A DNA stretch of 36,957 nt from Kangiella sp. (GTDB lineage Bacteria > Pseudomonadota > Gammaproteobacteria > Enterobacterales > Kangiellaceae): positions 1 through 36,957 of the forward strand of contig NZ_JABURJ010000141.1 in the NCBI RefSeq assembly GCF_014762745.1, read 5' to 3'. Under the pieces are notes generated by a model. That model ran no database searches and was not told where the DNA came from. It saw only the letters and a program-made list of their open reading frames with translations. The position numbers and the translations under genes were made by a program. Positions 21,616 through 29,195 of this stretch are shown here, one piece after another (position 1 is the stretch's first letter; each line of letters opens with the position of its first letter).

Positions 21616-24018
21616 CTAAGACCCTATCGGTGATCCCGGTGGGATTGGCAAAGTTTTCCCTTCTTCCTGAGGCTCAAAGTCCCCATTCAAATACTGCACA
21701 ACCAAATCTTTCAACCAGGCGTAACGCACTGAGTTGCGTTTTGACTGAGTAGTCAACCATCCGTCTAACTTACCAATCTCATTATGCAGATGGGCTCTTA
21801 CCTCTGGTGAAGCCTGTTGGTTAGATGCCACGCTCAATAGTTGCATCACGGTCAGATAATCAACACGCTGCTGAATCAACCCATTCAATCCTAATTGCTC
21901 CGGACTACGCAAAGTTGTAGTTAGTAGCTGAGTAACTGTCTCTTCCAGCCCCGGCAGTTCAGGAGTCTGTGCTTTTTGCTGCAATAGACGAGCCAATCTT
22001 TCAGGGTTTAGTAATAATTGCAGAGTATGTTTTGCTGAGGCTTCAGCCATAGAGACCGGATCAAGCGTTAATCCTGTATAGCCATTAAAGCTTTCACGAT
22101 TTTTATAATAGCCATAAGCTTTTGGCGGAATGGCCTCCAGCACGGATGCGGGAACCGTCAATTGCTCAACCGAGAGAGTCGAGAGAAGTGCCCCGATTGC
22201 CTGCCTTTGCAGCCCATCTTCAACGGCACGGACGGGACGGTAAGTGTCGCCCTTCACGCTGTACTCATAATTGACGCCACCTACCAGCTTGACCGCAGCT
22301 TCAACCTGATAGCGATGGAACAGATAAAGTGGAACTAAAGTTTCAGCAAGCTCTGAATAAGGCATTCCATCAGCTAGATTATTATGACCAAATTTTGCCA
22401 ATGCCAATTTGCGAACCTCTAACACTCTCGTTAGTTCAGCTGCGGCGTTTTGCCCATTGTCCCACAGGTGTGCTGAAGGGTGAGCACCACTTGCAGGACG
22501 CGCATCGGCATCAGAAATAAACAGTAACCCTTTGGCACTGTAGTCTCTTACAATTTTACGCAGAGCTTCTTCTTCGTTCTCTTCCTCAATCTCAGAATAG
22601 CCATAGCGCACCGCTTCAATATCCCACTTACCAATCCCTTCGGCATAAGCACCTTTTAAACTAACTTTCTTACCGTCAACAGTCTCTCCCTCAAGGGTAA
22701 CTAACGGATGTGGGTAATCCATTACTGAAGCACGATTGTTGGCGCTTGCAGCAAAGTTATGAGCAATACCTAAGGTATGACCAACTTCGTGCGCCGACAG
22801 CTGACGAATCCGCGCCAATGCCATATCCATTGCCGCCTGCTTATCGCTCTCTTTGCCATAAACGCCCGTCAACGCATTGGCAATCAAGAGATCCTGACGA
22901 ACACGTAACGAACCAAGAGTGACATGGCCTTTGATAATCTCACCAGTACGTGGATCAGCCATTGCCATACCATAAGACCAGCCGCGAGTCGCACGATGCA
23001 CCCATTGAATCACGTTGTAGCGCACATCCATCGGGTCGGCATCAGCAGGCAAGTCTCGAACTTCATAGGCACCTTCCAGACCAACTGCAGCAAACGCCTG
23101 CTCCCACCAGCGAGCACCTTCTAGTAAGGCGGTTCGAACGGGTTCAGGCGCTCCGGGATCAAGGTAATAAACAATCGGCTTTATATTGCCATCTTTATCG
23201 CGCTCAATGCGATGGCGATAAATCAATTTCTTTTCAATCGGCTGATCAATGGGTGATGCGTAGTCAGCATAGGTTAATTCAAAGAATCCGCTTTTCGGAT
23301 GGAAAACACGAGGCTGATAATTATCATCCGGCAATGCCACAAAAGATACATGCTGATGAACAGTAATGGCCTCAGGGGTTGGCACCACCTGTTTTACATA
23401 ATTACCCGCAGCAGAACCCTGAAAGGTCAGCACACTTTCGAACAGAGTATTCTTCGGAAAGTTTTTAACTTTATCAACCACCAGTGCAGAACGACTACCA
23501 TCAATACTAAAGCTGCCCTGATTGGTTGCTTTCAGCCGCTCGCTGACACCATGCAAATCCTGTTGCAGGAAAGCCGTTAAGTCGATGAGATAACGATTAC
23601 CCGAACGAGCATCAATCTCAAAACCATGTAACACCGAGCTGGCAAATGCTTCATTAACCGAATTTTTTTCTGCCTGATTATCGGTATCAGCACGATAACG
23701 AGTGTTCAGGTGCTTGAGGAAAATTTTATTGCCATAACGCTCAAACTGAACCAGGCGCGACTCGCCCAATTGCCCTCGGTCAAGGCCGATATCGTTCGAG
23801 CCGATACCAAAAGGTAAGCCGGTGTACATGATAAAAGGCTGTTCGAATTTATTGACCTCAAGCCACACCTTGCCTTCGTTGCTACTAACGTAGATCGGCA
23901 TAAAGCCATTAACGCGACGACTTTTATTTTCGATTTCAGACCAGCTTGCAGCGTTAGCGGTTATCATCACCGCCAACAAGCAAACTCCCCCAATCAGACC
24001 TTGAACAGCTTTTAACAT
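21616..24018 (-). CDS. Secreted zinc-dependent metalloprotease (DUF5117/DUF4953 type)
   Basis: This 800-residue protein starts with a Sec signal peptide ending at ITANA. The N-terminal half fits the DUF5118/DUF5117 domains, and a metzincin-like zinc motif HEVGHTLGIAH follows (H410, E411, H414, H420), with the DUF4953-type region after it. Proteins of this build are secreted or periplasmic peptidases with few characterised members. It lies 43 nt downstream of the M14 peptidase gene on the same strand and likely shares its mRNA. Together they point to use of peptides as nutrients. Confidence 0.9.
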   Translation of the reverse strand: MLKAVQGLIGGVCLLAVMITANAASWSEIENKSRRVNGFMPIYVSSNEGKVWLEVNKFEQPFIMYTGLPFGIGSNDIGLDRGQLGESRLVQFERYGNKIFLKHLNTRYRADTDNQAEKNSVNEAFASSVLHGFEIDARSGNRYLIDLTAFLQQDLHGVSERLKATNQGSFSIDGSRSALVVDKVKNFPKNTLFESVLTFQGSAAGNYVKQVVPTPEAITVHQHVSFVALPDDNYQPRVFHPKSGFFELTYADYASPIDQPIEKKLIYRHRIERDKDGNIKPIVYYLDPGAPEPVRTALLEGARWWEQAFAAVGLEGAYEVRDLPADADPMDVRYNVIQWVHRATRGWSYGMAMADPRTGEIIKGHVTLGSLRVRQDLLIANALTGVYGKESDKQAAMDMALARIRQLSAHEVGHTLGIAHNFAASANNRASVMDYPHPLVTLEGETVDGKKVSLKGAYAEGIGKWDIEAVRYGYSEIEEENEEEALRKIVRDYSAKGLLFISDADARPASGAHPSAHLWDNGQNAAAELTRVLEVRKLALAKFGHNNLADGMPYSELAETLVPLYLFHRYQVEAAVKLVGGVNYEYSVKGDTYRPVRAVEDGLQRQAIGALLSTLSVEQLTVPASVLEAIPPKAYGYYKNRESFNGYTGLTLDPVSMAEASAKHTLQLLLNPERLARLLQQKAQTPELPGLEETVTQLLTTTLRSPEQLGLNGLIQQRVDYLTVMQLLSVASNQQASPEVRAHLHNEIGKLDGWLTTQSKRNSVRYAWLKDLVVQYLNGDFEPQEEGKTLPIPPGSPIGS

Positions 24019-24061
24019 GGGCTTATTTCCCTACCTGATAAAAAAACGTTTAATTAAATTC

Positions 24062-26596
24062 TTATAGCGCCTTATTAAAATACAAACTATTGATGTACGG
24101 GCGCATCGAGCCTAGCCAGTAACCTCGGAAGTTAGGGTTATCACTAAACATAATGATACTGCCACGCCCGAACCTTTGTGCCAAGATTGCCGGCGTATTT
24201 TTAATGCGATCCACATTGGTTTGTGACGAATACCCCGCAATCAGCGGACTTTCGGTATAAGAAGCCACCGTAACAAAATCCTTTGTTGCTGGTTTAAAGA
24301 CCATGGTCCCAGCCTTGGTGAAAGCCAGTTTGTCCAGCTCAAGACCAAAAGCCAGCGGATGACTGTTATCCAGATCTGCTTCATATATGGCACCGCCAAT
24401 GATATGTTCAGCTCGTGCATCGTCTCGCTCCGAAAATGGTCGCTGCTGATTCTCTGATACTTCGGGTTCCAATAACTCGAACTCCACCAGCCCCTGTTCG
24501 ACCAACCATTGGTTAGCACCACGCGAAGCAACAATTGAGCCACCCTTACTCAGCCATGATTTAAGGTATTCCAGTTCTTCTGGTTCAAGTGCTGGGTAAC
24601 GGCCACTGACCATTAATAGATGAGTGTAATCTGATAAATCAATCTCACCCAGATGTTTGCCATACTGCATGGAAACCGGCAATTCCAGGCGCGTATCCAG
24701 CAAGTGCCAGACCTCACCTGCTTCATAAGAATAAACACCATCACCAATCAACAATAATGGTTTAGGTATCTCCAGATCGCTCACATTGGGACTACCCAGA
24801 TCAGCACCCTGCCCGCTATAACCTGAGTCAACGCCATAAACGGTTAGCTCCAGATCTGACAACTTATTATTGACCTGCTCGATCAGCGCATCACGCTCAG
24901 CCGCTTCTGCTGGTAGAGGCACGGTAAAGGTACCTGCCATAAATTCATGCGGCTCACCATTAACCGGTAAACTTGAGCCCTTTTCCAATAGCTTCACGTC
25001 AATGTCAGCACCGAGCAGTCGTGTCAATGCGGTGGCCGCACGGAAGTCCTGCCATTCCACTAATAATGCCACCGGACTATCACTACCGACATAAGCACTA
25101 CCTGAGGCAAGCTCAACGGATTCGAGCGGCAATCTCTGCAACTCATCTTTATTTAAATGGTGATAGTCCAGATTGAAGGCTAACGGGAAAGTCCAGGCCG
25201 ACACGTCATAAAAGGTGTTGTCAGTAAACTCGGTGCGGGTTTCAAACATCGCTTTGATCAGGCCATACTGTTGCTGTTTGAAATTGACCACATAAGAAGT
25301 TTTCGCCGGCCACTCTCTGCCTGCGATTTTTCTAGGACCTTCGAGCTGCTGCACGTCAATTTGATGACTGTTTAGAATGCGTAGAAACTCTTTGATACGG
25401 CCCCGATCGTTAGAACTGAAAATCACACCTTTTTCCAGATCCCGGCTGGCTTTGGCTGGCCACTGCTGGTAAAAATCTCTTTGATACTCAAGTAGCTCAT
25501 CACCCAACTCAAGTCCTGCTTGCAAGGTAGAAAAAGAAGTAGCCACCTGATTGCGAATTGAGAACGGAAAACTGACATCGCCATTCACCGACTCCTGCAA
25601 GTGGCCGCGCGAACTGGCCTGCTCAAACAGAATGCCTACCCCGCCATTAATATCCGGGAAAGTTGAGCCTTTACCATAATAGAAGTCATCAAAGCTTTCC
25701 TGGCTGTAATAGCGTGAACCAATCGCATCCAGTGCTTTGGCGTGATAGCGACCAACTTTTTCAGTTAGCTCAAAATTTAATTCAGACGTTAATGGATTCT
25801 GGCGAGTTGGCACACCAGGCTGGAAGAAGAAAGTAGAGTTGGTTCCCATCTCATGAAAATCACCCACAATGTGCGGACGCCACTCATAAAAGTGCTTCAC
25901 TCGCGCCTGGCTTTCTGGATGTTGCAACAGCAACCAATCACGGTTCAAATCAAACCAATAATGATTGGTACGACCGCGTGGCCAGGCTTCATTGTGCTCA
26001 ATCGACTCTGAATCTGCGACTAGCTGCTTGCCTTTATAGCGATTAGCCCAACCTGCAAAGCGATCCATCCCATCGGGATTCAGCATCGGATCAATCATAA
26101 CGATTGTGTTTGCCAATAACTCCTGAACCCACACTTCTTCAGAAGCCGCTAAACGATAGGCTACCAACATAGCCGCATTAGTACCACTCGGCTCATTGCC
26201 ATGCACTGAATAACCGAGCCAGATAATGGCAGGCCCTTGATACTCAGTTAAGTTTTTACGCTGCTCTTTAATCTCATCCAGACGCACCAGATTCTCAGGC
26301 GATGAAATATAAGCAGTGATCAGAGGACGATTTTCATGAGTACGCCCTATTTCAGCAAGGTTCACACGCTTAGAGCTTTCTGCTAAAGCCTTAAAGAACG
26401 AAACCGATTGGTCAGGGCGAACATGCCACTCACCGACAGGATTGCCAAGCACTTGATTCGGCGTTGTCACACCGTCAATAAAATCAATATCTTGGTTAAA
26501 GTAATAGTTAAAAGACGTCTCATTGTTCTGAGACAGGGCAGCCTGTGAAAGACAGGCAGAAACAGCAAAAAGAGTAGCAAGCAGTAAATGTTTCAT
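24062..26596 (-). CDS. Secreted M14 family zinc carboxypeptidase
   Basis: This is an 844-residue peptidase with a signal peptide (cleavage near SQAALSQ). The M14 domain covers about residues 45-400: zinc ligands H132 and E135 in VHGNEPSG, the segment PMLNPDGMDRF, FDLNRDW with the substrate-binding Asn-Arg pair, a third ligand His in GDFHEMGTNS, and the catalytic Glu probably in ILFEQASSRG. The C-terminal 400 residues include a region like a glutamine-amidotransferase fold (LLLIGDGVYSYEAGEVWHLLD ... LLMVSGRYPALEPEELEYLKSWL). That layout is common in large bacterial M14 proteins. It diverges from nfuA and leads the second peptidase gene. Confidence 0.92.
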   Translation of the reverse strand: MKHLLLATLFAVSACLSQAALSQNNETSFNYYFNQDIDFIDGVTTPNQVLGNPVGEWHVRPDQSVSFFKALAESSKRVNLAEIGRTHENRPLITAYISSPENLVRLDEIKEQRKNLTEYQGPAIIWLGYSVHGNEPSGTNAAMLVAYRLAASEEVWVQELLANTIVMIDPMLNPDGMDRFAGWANRYKGKQLVADSESIEHNEAWPRGRTNHYWFDLNRDWLLLQHPESQARVKHFYEWRPHIVGDFHEMGTNSTFFFQPGVPTRQNPLTSELNFELTEKVGRYHAKALDAIGSRYYSQESFDDFYYGKGSTFPDINGGVGILFEQASSRGHLQESVNGDVSFPFSIRNQVATSFSTLQAGLELGDELLEYQRDFYQQWPAKASRDLEKGVIFSSNDRGRIKEFLRILNSHQIDVQQLEGPRKIAGREWPAKTSYVVNFKQQQYGLIKAMFETRTEFTDNTFYDVSAWTFPLAFNLDYHHLNKDELQRLPLESVELASGSAYVGSDSPVALLVEWQDFRAATALTRLLGADIDVKLLEKGSSLPVNGEPHEFMAGTFTVPLPAEAAERDALIEQVNNKLSDLELTVYGVDSGYSGQGADLGSPNVSDLEIPKPLLLIGDGVYSYEAGEVWHLLDTRLELPVSMQYGKHLGEIDLSDYTHLLMVSGRYPALEPEELEYLKSWLSKGGSIVASRGANQWLVEQGLVEFELLEPEVSENQQRPFSERDDARAEHIIGGAIYEADLDNSHPLAFGLELDKLAFTKAGTMVFKPATKDFVTVASYTESPLIAGYSSQTNVDRIKNTPAILAQRFGRGSIIMFSDNPNFRGYWLGSMRPYINSLYFNKAL

Positions 26597-26665
26597 AAGA
26601 CTGAGTTTTTCGTGGTTTTCTCCATTCTATAGGTTGTAAATTTAGCTGCAAGCCCAATCATAGGT

Positions 26666-26671
26666 TATAAT
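26666..26671 (+). promoter_or_regulatory. Candidate -10 box of nfuA
   Basis: A perfect TATAAT lies 42-47 nt before the nfuA ATG. No convincing -35 lies 17 nt upstream. Activator control is possible, but no IscR or other known site was recognised. Confidence 0.4.
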
Positions 26672-26712
26672 AAAACCCATCAAAGCAACATGCTGAGGCA
26701 TTGAACGTTATT

Positions 26713-27291
26713 ATGATTACTATTTCAGAAGCTGCTCAAGAGCATTTTCGCCGTTTATTAGCCGGTCAGGAAGAGCCTGATACCGGCATTCGTGTATTTG
26801 TGGTCAACCCAGGCACCAGCCACGCAGAGTGTGGCGTTTCCTACTGCCCACCAGATGCTGTCGAAGACACCGACACAGAATTGAAGTTTGATGGATTTTC
26901 AGCCTTTGTCGACGAAGATAGCGCTCCTTATTTAGAAGAGGCCGAAATCGACTACTCGAAAGAACAAACCGGTGGTCAATTAACGCTGAAAGCACCCAAC
27001 GCAAAAGCACGCAAAGTTGATGACGACGCGCCAGCTTCGGATCGCATTCGTTATTACCTAGAATCAGAAATCAATCCAGAGCTCGCCAACCACGGCGGCC
27101 AGGTATCACTGGTTGAATTCACCCAAAGTGGTATTGCCGTGCTTCAGTTTGGCGGCGGTTGCCAAGGTTGCGGCATGGTCGACGTCACCTTGAAAGAAGG
27201 TATCGAAAAAACTCTGATTGAGCGTGTTCCAGAAGTCAAAGGCGTTAAAGACGTCACCGAACACGCAGAAGGTGAGAATCCTTATTACTAA
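26713..27291 (+). CDS. nfuA: Fe/S biogenesis protein NfuA
   Basis: NfuA accepts a [4Fe-4S] cluster and passes it to target apoproteins, especially under oxidative stress or iron limitation. The N-terminal degenerate A-type domain ([22 protein letters not shown]) and the C-terminal Nfu domain with the cluster-binding CQGC in [19 protein letters not shown] are both present, and the sequence follows the E. coli protein through to the EN-YY end. I choose ATG at 26713 ([12 protein letters not shown]), which matches E. coli; an in-frame TTG lies at 26701. BioB in this window is a plausible client because it needs Fe-S clusters. Confidence 0.96.
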   Translation: MITISEAAQEHFRRLLAGQEEPDTGIRVFVVNPGTSHAECGVSYCPPDAVEDTDTELKFDGFSAFVDEDSAPYLEEAEIDYSKEQTGGQLTLKAPNAKARKVDDDAPASDRIRYYLESEINPELANHGGQVSLVEFTQSGIAVLQFGGGCQGCGMVDVTLKEGIEKTLIERVPEVKGVKDVTEHAEGENPYY

Positions 27292-27316
27292 ATTAATAAT
27301 GTCAGAGTTTTAAAAG

Positions 27317-27342
27317 AAAAGGCGCTTTAAGCGCCTTTTTTG
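27317..27342 (+). terminator. Rho-independent terminator of nfuA
   Basis: AAAAGGCGCTT and AAGCGCCTTTT form an almost perfect palindrome with a tiny loop, followed by more T residues. It lies 25 nt after the nfuA stop codon. Confidence 0.9.
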
Positions 27343-27403
27343 TACCTATACGCTTGTAGGGTACCCCTAGGGCAGGACCTGCGTCGTGACGCACCGCTCT
27401 ACT

Positions 27404-27491
27404 TATAGGATGGTTAGGCGTAAGCCGTAACCCATCACAACTGTTGATATTTTGTTGGGTTACGAGGCAAAGCCTCTAACCCAACCTATAA
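27404..27491. repeat. Two-hairpin dispersed repeat (GGTTA/TAACC element)
   Basis: The outer ends read TTATAGG (27404-27410) and CCTATAA (27485-27491). Inside are two stems: GGTTAGGC...GCCGTAACC near 27412-27432, and TTGGGTTA (27455-27462) plus GAGGC (27464-27468) pairing with GCCTC (27472-27476) plus TAACCCAA (27477-27484), with one bulged C. A shorter relative lies at 35134-35163. Just upstream (27361-27400) is another palindrome, TGCGTC/GACGCA. No gene is seen between nfuA and the aspartate kinase stop. Confidence 0.7.
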
Positions 27492-27514
27492 CGTCCTTAT
27501 AGTCAAATTCAATT

Positions 27515-28897
27515 TCATTTAATCAAACTATCATGCAGTAGTTGCAATACTTTTAAAGCATCATCATCGTTCACTAAAAATGATAAATGATGATCGCCAG
27601 TGGCATGGCTGAGTAGTAACCATTGCTCAGGAAGATCGGCATCAATTTGTAATAAGTGCCATAGTGCCTGGCTTGCTTCACAGCCAATTAGGGTGAGCAT
27701 AGCGCTGTGTGAAGTGAAAACGCTACGGCATACTTCGGCTAATTTCTCAGACAGTTTCTGCAAAATAGAATCTGAATAAATACTGTTGTTGGTTTCTATC
27801 GCCATAACCAATGAGTTTTTGGTTGAGGCCATTAACTCACTGCTCAAACCAAACGCATTAATTATGGTGAATACTTTTTTCAGCGTATCTGGCTGTTGCC
27901 CGCGACGACCTAACTGCAAAGTTATAATCGGAATGTTTTGTTTCAAAGCAATCGCTTTAACCCAGTTAGAGGGCTCGTAGTCGCTGGTGATCAGCGTGCC
28001 TGATTCATCGGGTTTATGGGTATTACGAATTTCGATGGGAATATTGTAGGCCATAACCGCGCTTAGGCATCTTGGATGCAGCACTTTTGCGCCAGATTCG
28101 GCCATGTCGAAAGCTTCGTTATAGCTAATCGTTTCCAGCTTTTTAGCACTACTGATTTTGTTTGGGTCGGTGCTGAACATGCCTGCTACATCGGTCCAGA
28201 TTTCCAATTTATCGGCCTGCAACAAGGCTGCAAAATAGGCAGCGGAAGTATCCGAACCTTCGCGTCCCAGCAGTACCGTCTGCCCGTCTTCGTTTGAAGC
28301 TATGAATCCCTGACTCAATATCACATCAGCGTCATTGGCCCATTGATTGGCCAGTTCCTGATTCGGTCTTGGGTGACAGACAGCGTTTAAGAATCGATCA
28401 TTTTCATTTTGATGATGATTAGATTCTGAGGTTAATATCTGACGCGCATCCAACCATTGGACGCTATAACTATCACCAAAAACCTTGCGTAAAAATTCCG
28501 CGCCTAGAACTGAAGATAACAGTTCTCCATGCGACACGACCTGCGCTCGGTCCATTGCGGTCAGTTTTTCTTTATGGCGAATATCAGCGATAGCGATTTG
28601 CAGTGAGTCAAACCAGGGATCAAGCAAGGTCGCATCGACTTCCAGTTCATGCGCCATTGCTTTGTGTTTGTTCAGGAGTTCATTTAAAGCATCATCACTT
28701 TGATCTGTAACTGCCAGCTGAGCTATTGCTTCCAGCTCATTGGTAACATTCTTAAATGCCGAATGAATGACGGCCACTTTTTTGCCATTCTCAATATTAC
28801 TTTTAACAATCGAGGCGATGTTGTCCCAGTCGGTTTGACTGGAAACACTGGAGCCGCCAAATTTTAATACCACCCAGGAATGTGTTTGGTTTGTCAT
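27515..28897 (-). CDS. Aspartate kinase
   Basis: The enzyme phosphorylates aspartate in the first step towards lysine, threonine and methionine. The kinase domain begins with VVLKFGGSSVSS (K12-S17) and includes GREGSDTSAAYFAALLQAD and the KVLHPR segment; the last 150 residues form an ACT regulatory region, giving 460 residues in all. The N-terminus (HSWVVLKFGGSSVSSQTDWDNIASIV) is like the kinase half of the aspartokinase-DAP decarboxylase fusions of Xanthomonas, but no lysA part follows. It is the last gene of a run with glnE and a zinc-finger gene. No lysine riboswitch was seen in the 71 nt upstream. Confidence 0.92.
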   Translation of the reverse strand: MTNQTHSWVVLKFGGSSVSSQTDWDNIASIVKSNIENGKKVAVIHSAFKNVTNELEAIAQLAVTDQSDDALNELLNKHKAMAHELEVDATLLDPWFDSLQIAIADIRHKEKLTAMDRAQVVSHGELLSSVLGAEFLRKVFGDSYSVQWLDARQILTSESNHHQNENDRFLNAVCHPRPNQELANQWANDADVILSQGFIASNEDGQTVLLGREGSDTSAAYFAALLQADKLEIWTDVAGMFSTDPNKISSAKKLETISYNEAFDMAESGAKVLHPRCLSAVMAYNIPIEIRNTHKPDESGTLITSDYEPSNWVKAIALKQNIPIITLQLGRRGQQPDTLKKVFTIINAFGLSSELMASTKNSLVMAIETNNSIYSDSILQKLSEKLAEVCRSVFTSHSAMLTLIGCEASQALWHLLQIDADLPEQWLLLSHATGDHHLSFLVNDDDALKVLQLLHDSLIK

Positions 28898-28968
28898 GAT
28901 TTATCCAATGAATCGTTTTTTATACATTTATTGAAGTTAGTATTGAAAGTCAGTATTGAAGGTCAATG

Positions 28969-29163
28969 TTATTCGATAAGCTGGTAACGATTGCCGCAGT
29001 ATGGACAACTGGCACGGCCTTCTTTGTCAAACGCCATGAATACACGCGGATGCTGATTCCATAAAGTCTGATCAGGCATTGGGCAATGCAATGGTAAATC
29101 ACTGTCTTTCACCTTAATCACTTCCTGCTTTTTAACAGACTGCTTGGTCACCTGCTCACTCAT
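28969..29163 (-). CDS. Zinc-finger (zf-CHCC) protein
   Basis: This 64-residue protein fits the zf-CHCC family, related to the NDUFS6/13-kDa subunit zinc-binding fold of mitochondrial complex I. The ligands are in LHCPMPDQTLWNQHPRVFM and SCPYCGNRYQL. AGGAG precedes ATG at 29163. It lies 32 nt after glnE on the same strand. Bacterial members are small and uncharacterised; some are annotated as zinc-finger domain proteins near respiratory or iron genes. Function here is unknown. Confidence 0.88.
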   Translation of the reverse strand: MSEQVTKQSVKKQEVIKVKDSDLPLHCPMPDQTLWNQHPRVFMAFDKEGRASCPYCGNRYQLIE

Positions 29164-29195
29164 AACCGGCTCCTATGCTTGGTTCTTTTCTCTGT

